Positions 16,207 to 24,374 of a stretch of 64,000 nucleotides of DNA are shown here, in pieces. A model generated the notes under the pieces. The model saw nothing but the letters and a program-made list of their open reading frames with translations, made no database searches and was not told where the DNA came from. How positions within the stretch are numbered: position 1 is the stretch's first letter; each line of letters opens with the position of its first letter. The position numbers and the translations under genes are program-made. Origin of the DNA: Ferrimonas pelagia (GTDB taxonomy: Bacteria > Pseudomonadota > Gammaproteobacteria > Enterobacterales > Shewanellaceae); assembly GCF_039543565.1 (NCBI RefSeq), contig NZ_BAABJZ010000093.1, positions 13,872 to 77,871 on the forward strand, read 5' to 3'.

Positions 16207-17118
16207 ATGCCGAAAAACACTGATGCCACGTTCACACGGATGGACGGGGTGAAGGAATATGCGTTACGTCTGGCGGCATCGGGTTGGATCCCGGGCCGTT
16301 GGTTTAATTCCGCCTTGCCCGAGAAAACGGCACTGCGTGCCGCTCAACGGCCGTTAACGCTGGAAGTGGTGAGCCATTGCTGGAAGTATTCTGAGTTTCA
16401 GTTATATCAGCTAAGTTCGCTGGTGAATCACGCCCCGACCCAGCTGAAGGTGATCCACACGGTGTTCTACAGTGACGAGGATGCCGATACGGTTCGCTTA
16501 TTGGATTTCTTCCGTACTCAACAAGTGGCGAATGTGACCTGGAACTTTATTGCTCTGCCAAAAGAGCAGTTGTTCCGTCGGGCCATTGGTCGTAACCAGG
16601 CAGCCAAGCAAACCCAAGCGGATTGGATTTGGTTTACCGATTGCGATGTGGTGTTCCATGAGGGGGCCTTGGACACCTTGGCGACCCAACTTGAGGGGTG
16701 CCAAGAGTTTTTGGTGTATCCACAACAGATGTTAGCAACGGATCTGTTGCCAAAGGATGATCCGCTGATCGTTCAAGCGAAGGCCAATCCGACCGTGATG
16801 GAGTTGGATCTGACCCGCTTCTCGGTGCGGAAATTCAGCCGAGCGACTGGACCGATCCAGATCGCACATGGTGATGCGGCTCGCGCTTGCGGTTATTGCG
16901 ATTCCTTAGCGGTCTATCAGAAGCCGATGACACGCTGGAGCAAGTGCTACGAAGATCGTGCCTTTCGTTGGTTGCTGGGGACGCAGGGGGTGCCGATCGA
17001 GGTACCGAATGTGTTGTTTATCCGCCATGCAGAGAAAGGGCGGTATCAGCAGGGCAGTCAGATCTCGGTGCTGCGTAAAACGATCCGCCGTATGAAGTCG
17101 GCGCTGTTTAATCGATAA
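16207..17118 (+). CDS. GT-A fold glycosyltransferase
   Basis: 303 residues. A nucleotide-sugar transferase fold is suggested by LEVVSHCWKYSEFQLYQLSSL at the start, ARNQAA-like GRNQAAKQTQADWIWFTDCDVVF in the middle (DCD is the metal-binding DxD motif, near residue 143), and a late acidic CYEDRAFRWLLG segment. No membrane segments. It lies in the surface-glycan island after neuB but with about 165 bases and a hairpin between, so it may be transcribed separately. Donor and acceptor are unknown. An internal ATG at 16240 is an alternative start. Confidence 0.7.
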   Translation: MPKNTDATFTRMDGVKEYALRLAASGWIPGRWFNSALPEKTALRAAQRPLTLEVVSHCWKYSEFQLYQLSSLVNHAPTQLKVIHTVFYSDEDADTVRLLDFFRTQQVANVTWNFIALPKEQLFRRAIGRNQAAKQTQADWIWFTDCDVVFHEGALDTLATQLEGCQEFLVYPQQMLATDLLPKDDPLIVQAKANPTVMELDLTRFSVRKFSRATGPIQIAHGDAARACGYCDSLAVYQKPMTRWSKCYEDRAFRWLLGTQGVPIEVPNVLFIRHAEKGRYQQGSQISVLRKTIRRMKSALFNR

Positions 17119-17137
17119 CGCAGAGCGCCATTTAATG

Positions 17138-17169
17138 AAAACCAGAGTCGAGATGACTCTGGTTTTTTT
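17138..17169. terminator. Bidirectional terminator between convergent glycan genes
   Basis: AAAACCAGAGTC / GACTCTGGTTTT, a 12-bp stem with a 5-base loop and a T-run on the right and A-run on the left, placed between the plus-strand glycosyltransferase and the minus-strand WavE-like gene. Confidence 0.9.
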
Positions 17170-17173
17170 CGTA

Positions 17174-18052
17174 CTACCGTCGCTTTTTTTGCGCTTTGTA
17201 GTGGGATAATTTGGCTTGATACGTGCTCATGTCAGCGACATCTTCCTCAAAGAGCATCTTGGCTCGATCGGCGATTTCATAGATCTCCCCACGCCAATAA
17301 AGCTGATCCAGGATCTTTTTCGGTGCAATGACATAGTGCTGTTGCCAAGCGTTAAAGACCGTCTTTTTATTGAAGAAATTGACCCGTTTACCCAAGAACA
17401 ACTTGGCTAATGGCAACTTCCATCCCGCCAGATCAAATGACCAATGATAGAACAGATCCCGGTGAACGAGATCCATTGCTTCTGGCCGCGATAGGTAGCG
17501 TTGGCACAACTCACGCATGTGCATGGCATGGCTGGCGATGTAGAAGTCTGCGATCTGATGAGGAGAGTAGGTCACGGCCCAGGGCAAGATCACTTTGTTT
17601 GGGCTGGCAATCAGTGTTTTCTCAACAAATTGTGCCAGTTGATCCCAGTCGCTGTACTGATCGGTGCGCACCTTGATGACAACATCGCAGCCGCGCGCTT
17701 GTACGAGCTCTATCCCCTTCAAAAATGAATAGAACTGACGATACTTGTTGTTTGCACCAACGACGGCTTTTTTCGGGCGCAACTGGCGAGTTTCGTCTTT
17801 TAATAACAGGACGTTGTCCTGGCCGATCGATTGTTGCACCTGATTGATCAGCGATGTCTCTTCGTCGTCCCATGTGACGCAGATTATCTCGGCAAAGGTG
17901 CTTTTAAAGTCATTGAAGGTCTTGGCAATATTGTCTACACAGTTGAAGTTAGCGATATCGGATTCATCCAGCGCATTAAGCTTGATGCTGGATGTTCTGC
18001 CGGTACGGCCTTTGGAGCGCAAAGGGCCTTGAATGATGAGTCCAATTTTCAT
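17174..18052 (-). CDS. WavE-like lipopolysaccharide synthesis protein
   Basis: 292 residues matching the WavE family known from the Vibrio cholerae LPS core gene cluster. It opens with MKIGLIIQGPL, has FAEIICVTWDDEE, and the VIKVRTDQYSD motif around residues 120-130 typical of the family. The ATG at 18052 is preceded by AGGA; the upstream open frame would add 26 residues with no similarity. It is the last gene of the minus-strand operon starting at 20754. WavE proteins are thought to be glycosyltransferases but the exact linkage is not established. Confidence 0.75.
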   Translation of the reverse strand: MKIGLIIQGPLRSKGRTGRTSSIKLNALDESDIANFNCVDNIAKTFNDFKSTFAEIICVTWDDEETSLINQVQQSIGQDNVLLLKDETRQLRPKKAVVGANNKYRQFYSFLKGIELVQARGCDVVIKVRTDQYSDWDQLAQFVEKTLIASPNKVILPWAVTYSPHQIADFYIASHAMHMRELCQRYLSRPEAMDLVHRDLFYHWSFDLAGWKLPLAKLFLGKRVNFFNKKTVFNAWQQHYVIAPKKILDQLYWRGEIYEIADRAKMLFEEDVADMSTYQAKLSHYKAQKKRR

Positions 18053-18077
18053 GAGAGTTCCTGAATCACACAGCCAT

Positions 18078-18812
18078 TCAGGCGTATGGATCTTTAGCAT
18101 GGAGATAGGCGGTGAACTCGGCGGGAACACCGCAGAAGATCACCTCGTCACGATGGATCTTGTGATAACGGATATCTTTGCCTTCCGCGATCAGCTGATT
18201 GTAGAGCGGCGCGATATAGAGCTCTTGTTTTTGCCATTGTGATATCGGTTTGGCGGCTTCCACGGCGAAGGCCTGAAGGAAGTCTTTGGCGTGAGCAAAG
18301 TGATAGAGGCCGGTGCTGCACAGATTAGATATGGGGTTTTTCTCTGCCGTCTCGATCACGCGATCGCTCGCATGATCCAGCGGCTTGGCATAGGACCAGT
18401 TGTCGCCTTCGCCCTCGAAGACTTCGAGATAGCCATCGCTGCACTCGGTAAGTTCTGGCAGGGCAAAACCAGGCCGGAAGGTATCAATATTAAAGATGGT
18501 TAAGGGCATTTGGGGATCGATCTCGGTGAGACCGAGCGCGACTGTTTCTGCCTGTCCTCGGGTCGCTTTATCCAGGGTGACGATCTGAAAGTCGGTGATG
18601 CCAAGCGCGTGACAGCGCCGTGCAACAAAGGCGGGCGTGTCGTGATCTGAGCGCACAATAAAAAGGAAAGACAGGTGGGTAAAATAGCGCTGAAAGCTGA
18701 GCAGGGCATGGTCAAACAATGGGCGACCATGGGCTTCCAGCATATATTTAGGCTGGGTGTATCCCGCTTTGAAAAAACGGGAGCTGAGTCCAGCCATCGG
18801 AATAACAATCAT
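18078..18812 (-). CDS. Sugar-phosphate or phospho-ligand nucleotidyltransferase
   Basis: 244 residues. The N-terminus IVIPMAGLSSRFFKAGYTQPKYM is the nucleotidyltransferase signature (G-x-S-x-RF ... G-x-x-x-PK), and IFNIDTFRPGF gives the metal-binding Asp. This is the fold used by LicC-type phosphocholine cytidylyltransferases and sugar-1-phosphate nucleotidyltransferases. Its start overlaps the stop of the preceding fusion gene by 4 bases (ATGA). With a kinase-like partner and a HAD phosphatase upstream, it may activate a phosphorylated small molecule for attachment to the surface polysaccharide. Substrate unknown. Confidence 0.72.
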   Translation of the reverse strand: MIVIPMAGLSSRFFKAGYTQPKYMLEAHGRPLFDHALLSFQRYFTHLSFLFIVRSDHDTPAFVARRCHALGITDFQIVTLDKATRGQAETVALGLTEIDPQMPLTIFNIDTFRPGFALPELTECSDGYLEVFEGEGDNWSYAKPLDHASDRVIETAEKNPISNLCSTGLYHFAHAKDFLQAFAVEAAKPISQWQKQELYIAPLYNQLIAEGKDIRYHKIHRDEVIFCGVPAEFTAYLHAKDPYA

Positions 18813-20383
18813 TTTTCAAGCGCTTCCATTAAGTCGTATAAGCGGTATGCGTTGCCGATAAAGCCCAGTTGACGGTCGGGTCTATCACTGTGTAGCGGCA
18901 GCATGGATAAGAAGAGCTGGATCTGCATGGCATAGAGTGCTCGGGGTGTGACACCGAATTGTTCGGAAACCATCTGACAGAACGACGCCATCACCTGCTC
19001 ACGCACGCTGTTTTCGGTGATTGAAAACAGCAGCTCTTGTTGGTGCTGACTGGCGTTGAAGTAGCCGGCAATGATCACATCGTATAAGCCGATGATGGAG
19101 TGGGCCAGCTTGGCTAAGTCATAGAGGCTATTGCCGTGAATGCTTAGGTTGTTGTCGAGATCGAGACCGCGGGGATCGATCACCTTGATCGAACCGGTAC
19201 GAAAATCGTACAAGATGTTACTAAAGCACAGATCACCATGCAGGACGTTATAGGCACGGTTATCCGCCGGCAGAGCAGACTCACTGGCCTGTGCCAGTTC
19301 ATAAATGCTCAAGTGTTGTTGGCCGTTGACCCGCAGTGGCACTGCCAGATCGATGGTGGCACTGCGGCCATATTCCGCCAGTCTCTGGGCAGTTTTTTGG
19401 CCAAATAGCTGGCCCAGTGTCGGACCACTCTCAACCGGGAATTGTTGCGCGTGGTGGATAAATCGGCAACAAGCACGCAGGACGCGATCCCAAAATTTAG
19501 CGGGCAGCAAACTAAAGACATACAGCTCATTGAGTGCGGTTAAGTGCAGATATTCGATGCTGTAGGTAAAACGTTCATCGTGCTCGACGGCCTCTAATAA
19601 TTGCGGTGTGTAGAGCCGCATGGGACCGGGCAGCGTCTGGTACCAGTGGGCTTCAGCGGCCAGCTTTTGCTTTTTAAGGCTGGATTTGGTCACCACCTGA
19701 TCGCGGATCTGCATGTCATTGAAGGCACGCTGGGTGGTCATCTGGCTTTTGGACTGGTAGTAGGTATGACCGTGGCCAAAGTCATACCAGTCGTCGCAGG
19801 ACTCCGGTATCAGAGGCAGTTCGGCGTGGTATCCGTTGATGCCTTGAATGAAGTCCCAGTTGGCCGAAACGATATGACGTACCAAGGATTTCGGCTCGGA
19901 GAAGCTGAAATAGCCATTGATGATCCAGTCGCTGGCGCAGCCGTTGTCGCTCTCGGACGGGCGCAATAGCCCGGTGCTGGGGTCGTAGCAGGTCCAGTTG
20001 TAGTTCTCTTCGACAGGGCTGATCCCGATCTTGTCACTGCCAGACGGCAGTTGTTCGAATAGGGTGTCGCCATGCAATAGAGTGAGTGTCTCTTTTGCAT
20101 CAAATTCAAGTAGATTGAGCGCGTAGACGACCGACTCGCCCAACGACAGGTGTTCAGGAAGAAACAACAGCTCGATGCCGCGTTTTTGCAGGAAGGCTTG
20201 GTCGTAAGGGCCGGGTTGGAACTGCTGTGGCAGCGTCAGGACGATCCGCTCGCCTGCCGGGATCCGCTCGATCTGATGGTGAAACAGGCGACGGTTCCCT
20301 ACCGGTAAAAAACTTGGGGGTAAGTGGCCAAACTCGGATTGCAGCTCCGAGGGGATGTAGGCTGCGGAGGTGATCAGATACAT
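18809..20383 (-). CDS. Fusion of a divergent nucleotidyltransferase domain and an APH/choline-kinase-like phosphotransferase
   Basis: 524 residues. The first half (about 1-230) resembles a nucleotidyltransferase that has lost the usual N-terminal glycine-rich loop (SFLPVGNRRLFHHQIERI and LLHGDTLFEQL remain). The second half (about 240-524) carries an aminoglycoside/choline kinase-type catalytic loop NVLHGDLCFSNILYDF and the following IKVIDPRGLD metal-binding motif. Proteins of this kind are annotated in capsule loci of Vibrio, Pasteurellaceae and Campylobacter without a proven reaction. The gene overlaps its neighbours at both ends (10 bases with the HAD gene, 4 with the next), indicating tight coupling. 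Confidence 0.72.
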   Translation of the reverse strand: MYLITSAAYIPSELQSEFGHLPPSFLPVGNRRLFHHQIERIPAGERIVLTLPQQFQPGPYDQAFLQKRGIELLFLPEHLSLGESVVYALNLLEFDAKETLTLLHGDTLFEQLPSGSDKIGISPVEENYNWTCYDPSTGLLRPSESDNGCASDWIINGYFSFSEPKSLVRHIVSANWDFIQGINGYHAELPLIPESCDDWYDFGHGHTYYQSKSQMTTQRAFNDMQIRDQVVTKSSLKKQKLAAEAHWYQTLPGPMRLYTPQLLEAVEHDERFTYSIEYLHLTALNELYVFSLLPAKFWDRVLRACCRFIHHAQQFPVESGPTLGQLFGQKTAQRLAEYGRSATIDLAVPLRVNGQQHLSIYELAQASESALPADNRAYNVLHGDLCFSNILYDFRTGSIKVIDPRGLDLDNNLSIHGNSLYDLAKLAHSIIGLYDVIIAGYFNASQHQQELLFSITENSVREQVMASFCQMVSEQFGVTPRALYAMQIQLFLSMLPLHSDRPDRQLGFIGNAYRLYDLMEALEK

Positions 20384-20754
20384 TCGGCTTCGTTCTTTAG
20401 CAGTTGCTCGATCTCGCTCGGGCTTAGGCGAGCAAACTCACTTGGACGAATGGCTTTATCATCTATATAAAAGCCTTCATGGCCACACCAAGGTTTGCCC
20501 ACTAGGATCTCGTCGTAAGGGATCTGATGCTTATCCAGCCAGGCGGTAATGATCGGCAAGGTGTGGATGTTGATCTTGCCAACATTGCCTTCATAGGTGC
20601 GCATGTTGCGTGCAGTGGCAATGACGATCTCGAACCCATTGTCATGGTATTTCCTCAGCGCCTCGATGACATCCAGTCGCGGTAGGACATTGGCGTAATC
20701 TGAGGTATTGGCTTGGGTGAGAGTGCCGTCAAGATCGACGATCAGCCTTTTCAT
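20374..20754 (-). CDS. Capsule-locus HAD-superfamily phosphatase
   Basis: 126 residues of the small HAD hydrolases found in capsule gene clusters. The catalytic DLDGTLT motif is at residues 7-13, IVIATARNM supplies motif II, GKPWCGHEGF the Lys region, and FYIDDKAIRPSEF the acidic motif IV. It is the first gene of a four-gene operon with the fusion kinase, the nucleotidyltransferase and the WavE-like gene. A role in dephosphorylating an intermediate of the activated substituent is likely from context; the substrate is unknown. Confidence 0.8.
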   Translation of the reverse strand: MKRLIVDLDGTLTQANTSDYANVLPRLDVIEALRKYHDNGFEIVIATARNMRTYEGNVGKINIHTLPIITAWLDKHQIPYDEILVGKPWCGHEGFYIDDKAIRPSEFARLSPSEIEQLLKNEAECI

Positions 20755-20973
20755 ATGCGAGCAACCTTTGTGTTGGCGGTGTTGAGTCGGGAGTTGAACT
20801 ATCTCTTGGATTTTAATTCATTTCAGCCCAGGCGAAACACCTTAAAGCGTCTATTGTGTGGGCGAACTGTCGATGTTTGGCAGATCATTGCGCCAAATGT
20901 AATCGTGAGTAAGACCCACGAGGGTGATTTGCAACACTCTCGCTATCGTTGCCCAGCATAATGGGGCGCCTTG

Positions 20974-21972
20974 CTATCGATAGAATTCCCGATACCAGTC
21001 GGCGAATTGCTGCAACCCTTGCGCCAGCGAGGTGTCCGGGCTGAAGCCGACGGCTTGCTGCAGGTTGTCGGTGTCGGCGTAGGTGGTGTAAACGTCGCCG
21101 GGCTGCATTGGCATCAGATTGAGTTTGGCTTTGGTACCCAGTGCCTGCTCCAGGGTCTGGATAAAGGTCAGTAGCTCAACCGGCTGGTGATTGCCGATAT
21201 TGAACAGGGCGTAGGGTGCTTTGGACTGGTCTGGGCGATCACAGCGACGTTCAGGATCCGCCGTTGGCACGTTATCCATCACCCGCACCACGCCTTCGAC
21301 GATGTCATCGATGTAGGTGAAGTCACGGCTGAGTTTGCCGTGGTTGTACACATCGATGGGCTCGCCGGCGAGGATCTTCTTGGTGAATTTAAACACCGCC
21401 ATGTCGGGACGGCCCCAAGGGCCATAGACGGTGAAGAAGCGCAAACCGGTCACGGGCATGCCGTACAGGTGGCTGTAGGTGTGGGCCATCAGTTCATTGG
21501 ACTTCTTGGTGGCCGCGTACAGGCTGATGGGATGATCGACCGCATCGGCTTCACTGAACGGGGTCTTCTCGTTCATGCCGTAGACCGAGGAGGAGCTGGC
21601 ATACACCAGGTGCGGCACCTTGCTGTGGCGACAGCCCTCGAGGATGGTCATCATGCCGGCCAGGTTGCTATCGAGGTAGGCCATGGGGTTGTCGATCGAA
21701 TAGCGCACCCCGGCTTGGGCGGCCAGGTGGACGACGCGGTCGAACTGGTGCTCGGTAAACAGCTGCGCCATGCCAGTGCGATCCGCTAGATCTTGCTCAA
21801 CAAACTGGAACTGATCGCGCTGGGTCAGCTGCGCCAGGCGGGCCTGCTTAAGATTGACGTCGTAGTAGTCATTGAGGTTATCCAGGCCCACGACCTGATG
21901 CCCTTCGTCGAGAAGGCGTTGGCTGACGTAAAAGCCGATAAAGCCGGCGGCGCCGGTCACCAAAATGTTCAT
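20974..21972 (-). CDS. NAD-dependent epimerase, probable UDP-glucuronate 4-epimerase
   Basis: 332 residues, extended short-chain dehydrogenase fold. The NAD site TGAAGFIGFYVSQRL is at the N-terminus; the catalytic YAATKKSNE (Tyr-x3-Lys) and SSSSVYG follow; RFFTVYGPWGRPDMA is characteristic of UDP-GlcA/UDP-GlcNAcA-type 4-epimerases. It follows UDP-glucose dehydrogenase with overlapping stop and start, so UDP-glucose would be converted to UDP-glucuronate and then UDP-galacturonate for the surface glycan. Two ATG codons in a row are possible starts; the second (21972) has better spacing from GGAG. Confidence 0.85.
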   Translation of the reverse strand: MNILVTGAAGFIGFYVSQRLLDEGHQVVGLDNLNDYYDVNLKQARLAQLTQRDQFQFVEQDLADRTGMAQLFTEHQFDRVVHLAAQAGVRYSIDNPMAYLDSNLAGMMTILEGCRHSKVPHLVYASSSSVYGMNEKTPFSEADAVDHPISLYAATKKSNELMAHTYSHLYGMPVTGLRFFTVYGPWGRPDMAVFKFTKKILAGEPIDVYNHGKLSRDFTYIDDIVEGVVRVMDNVPTADPERRCDRPDQSKAPYALFNIGNHQPVELLTFIQTLEQALGTKAKLNLMPMQPGDVYTTYADTDNLQQAVGFSPDTSLAQGLQQFADWYREFYR

Positions 21973-23315
21973 CATTGCTCCTGCTGAATGCTCATACCAC
22001 GGCCGATCCCGTAGTAGCTAAAGCCTTTTTGGGCTAAGCGGGCTGGATCGTACAGGTTTCGGCCATCAACGATAACCGGGTGGTGCAATTCTTGTCGGAT
22101 CAGATCAAAGTCCGGTGCGCGGAAGGCTTGCCATTCGGTGCAGATCACCAGCGCATCGGCGCCGCGCAAGGCGGCTTCTTTGGTGCCCATCAACGCCAGA
22201 TCGTCGCGCTGGCCGAAGATCCGCTGAGTCTCTTCCATCGCCTCGGGATCGTACGCCTGCACCTTGGCGCCGGCTTGCCACAGGGCCTGCATCAGCACGC
22301 GACTGGGCGCTTCGCGCATGTCATCGGTGTTGGGTTTGAAGGCTAAGCCCCACAGGCAGATGGTTTTACCGGCCAGATCGCCGTCGAAGTGGTGCATCAA
22401 GTTACGGAACAGCACGGATTTTTGCTGTTCATTGACCTGCTCGACGGCTTTGAGGATGGTGGCGCTGTGCTCGATGTGATCGGCGGCTTGGATCAGCGCC
22501 TGCACGTCTTTGGGAAAGCAGGAGCCGCCATAGCCACAGCCGGGGTAGATAAAGTGGTAACCGATGCGGGGATCGGAGCCGATCCCGCGGCGCACCGATT
22601 CGATGTCGGCCCCCAGTTTCTCGGCCAGGTTGGCCATCTCATTCATAAAGGAGATCTTGGTGGCCAGCATGCAGTTGGCGGCGTATTTGGTCAGCTCGGC
22701 GCTGCGTACGTCCATCACCACGGTGCGATCCTGTTGCCGGTTGAAGGGCTCATACAGCTCGCGCATGGTGGCGATGGCGTCGGGGTTGTCGCTGCCGATG
22801 ACGATGCGGTCGGGGCGCATACAGTCGCTGATGGCGGCGCCCTCTTTGAGAAATTCCGGGTTGGAGACCACCTGAAAGTCGAGCTCACTGTCGCGCTGCT
22901 GCAGCACCTTGCCGATCTGAGCCCTGACCTTATCGGCGGTCCCGACCGGCACCGTGGACTTATTGACCACCACTTTTGCCGCGTTCATGTGTTGGGCGAT
23001 GGTGCTGGCCACCGCAAGCACGTATTTGAGATCGGCACTGCCGTCTTCATCCGGCGGCGTGCCCACGGCGATGAATATCACCTGGCCATGCTCGACGCCC
23101 TGCTGGGCATCGGTGCTGAAGTGCAACCGTCCTGCGGCATGATTTTGGGTGACCATCGGCTCCAGGCCTGGCTCGTAGATGGGGATCTGGCCCCGCTCCA
23201 GCGCCGCGATCTTGTCGCGGTCGACGTCGATGCAGCAGACCTCGTGGCCAAATTCTGCCATCACCGCGGCCTGCACCAAACCAACATAGCCAATACCAAA
23301 AACCGACACTTTCAT
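21972..23315 (-). CDS. ugd: UDP-glucose 6-dehydrogenase
   Basis: 447 residues. Oxidises UDP-glucose to UDP-glucuronate with two NAD+. The Rossmann motif FGIGYVGLVQA lies at the N-terminus, the dehydrogenase block with PVGTADKV and SNPEFLKEGAAI follows, and the catalytic cysteine is in PGCGYGGSCFPKD (about residue 260). LWGLAFKPNTDDMREAPS marks the C-terminal domain. The ATG at 23315 follows GGGGA and starts MKVSVFGIGYVG as in homologues; the 63-residue upstream frame is spurious. Operon with the epimerase. Confidence 0.95.
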   Translation of the reverse strand: MKVSVFGIGYVGLVQAAVMAEFGHEVCCIDVDRDKIAALERGQIPIYEPGLEPMVTQNHAAGRLHFSTDAQQGVEHGQVIFIAVGTPPDEDGSADLKYVLAVASTIAQHMNAAKVVVNKSTVPVGTADKVRAQIGKVLQQRDSELDFQVVSNPEFLKEGAAISDCMRPDRIVIGSDNPDAIATMRELYEPFNRQQDRTVVMDVRSAELTKYAANCMLATKISFMNEMANLAEKLGADIESVRRGIGSDPRIGYHFIYPGCGYGGSCFPKDVQALIQAADHIEHSATILKAVEQVNEQQKSVLFRNLMHHFDGDLAGKTICLWGLAFKPNTDDMREAPSRVLMQALWQAGAKVQAYDPEAMEETQRIFGQRDDLALMGTKEAALRGADALVICTEWQAFRAPDFDLIRQELHHPVIVDGRNLYDPARLAQKGFSYYGIGRGMSIQQEQ

Positions 23316-23563
23316 GGTGGATCCCCTATTAAATACGGCCCTCAGAGGGCAAAACTTGGCGCAACAAGGGATGGGCTCAATGTTTGCACGTGCGAGCGGT
23401 GCTGCATGGCCCAACCGTCGTATTTTAGGATAGGTGGGATCTGCGTAGGTGGATGAAAAAGGGAGCGTTGACTGCGAATTTGGTGGCGCTGTCGGGGGTG
23501 GCATTGTCTTTATGACGGACTTTTTCTTAGAATGGCCGGCTCATTCCTGGGATCCTGAACATC

Positions 23564-24280
23564 ATGAAAACCCTCAATCTGCCTCCTCATACGGTTTTGC
23601 TTGCCAGCGAGATCCCCTCCAGTGACTTTTCGGTCGGCACCTTTGAGCCGGATTGGTTGCGGCAGCAAGGGTGGCTAACGGGCAGCTCTGACAGCTCGGG
23701 GCGCAATCCGGCGTGGTTCTTTCAGCATCAGAATGGCGAGTGCGTGTTGCGTCACTATTGGCGTGGCGGGTTGCCGGGCAAGGTGCTGCGCGACACCTAC
23801 TTGTACACGGGACTGGAGCGCAGTCGGCCTTATCGAGAATTTGCCCTGATGGAGTGGATGTGGCAGCAGGGATTGCCGGTGGCGCAGCCGGTGGCGGCGC
23901 GGCTGACCCGAACCTTGTTGCGTTATCGGGCCGATCTGATCACGCTGAAACTGCCGGACAGTCAGGATCTGGTGGGGGCGCTGCAACGATCGCCGTTGGG
24001 CAAGCGTGAATGGCGTAAGGTGGGGGCGATGATCGCCCGCTTTCATGATGCCGGGATCTACCACGCCGATCTGAATGCACGCAATATCCTGCAAAGCCAG
24101 GAGAGCTACTTCTTGATCGACTTTGATCGGGGGGAGCGGCGTCAACCGCATAAAGGCTGGATGAAGGCCAACCTGGAGCGGCTTAAACGCTCCTTGCATA
24201 AGGAGCTTGGTCGCGTCGAGGGGTTGCACTGGGTGCCGGAGCGGGACTGGCCTGCGTTGATCGAAGGGTATATGGCCTAA
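23564..24280 (+). CDS. kdkA: 3-deoxy-D-manno-octulosonic acid kinase
   Basis: 238 residues. Phosphorylates the Kdo residue of lipid A-Kdo at the inner membrane, found in bacteria with a single phosphorylated Kdo such as Haemophilus, Vibrio and Shewanella. Key motifs: GLPGKVLRDTYLYTGLERSR-type N-lobe (residues about 69-88), IYHADLNARNIL with the catalytic Asp, and YFLIDFDRGERR. It is convergent with waaA, the Kdo transferase that would make its substrate. The presence of kdkA predicts a one-Kdo-phosphate inner core. Confidence 0.92.
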   Translation: MKTLNLPPHTVLLASEIPSSDFSVGTFEPDWLRQQGWLTGSSDSSGRNPAWFFQHQNGECVLRHYWRGGLPGKVLRDTYLYTGLERSRPYREFALMEWMWQQGLPVAQPVAARLTRTLLRYRADLITLKLPDSQDLVGALQRSPLGKREWRKVGAMIARFHDAGIYHADLNARNILQSQESYFLIDFDRGERRQPHKGWMKANLERLKRSLHKELGRVEGLHWVPERDWPALIEGYMA

Positions 24281-24374
24281 CAGAGCCGCCGAGCGCTAGC
24301 CTGGAGCCGAGCTCCTAGCCAACGGTTGGGTAAGCTCTGAGCTCCGAGTCCCTATGTCTCCGAGTACTGGGCCC
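24281..24374. repeat. Degenerate short repeats between kdkA and waaA
   Basis: The gap is made of loosely repeated words: GAGCGCTAGCC, GAGCTCCTAGCC, GAGCTCCGAGTCCC, CCGAGTACTGGG, CCCCTAGTC. No gene or clear terminator is seen. It looks like slipped or decaying short tandem sequence. Confidence 0.35.

Noticed and set aside
20755..20973. JUMPstart/ops element before the capsule operon
   Set aside because: I looked for the GGCGGTAG-type ops core on the minus strand and did not find it.
22389..23456. 355-residue open frame antisense to ugd
   Set aside because: Lies fully opposite a well-defined gene and shows no family motif.
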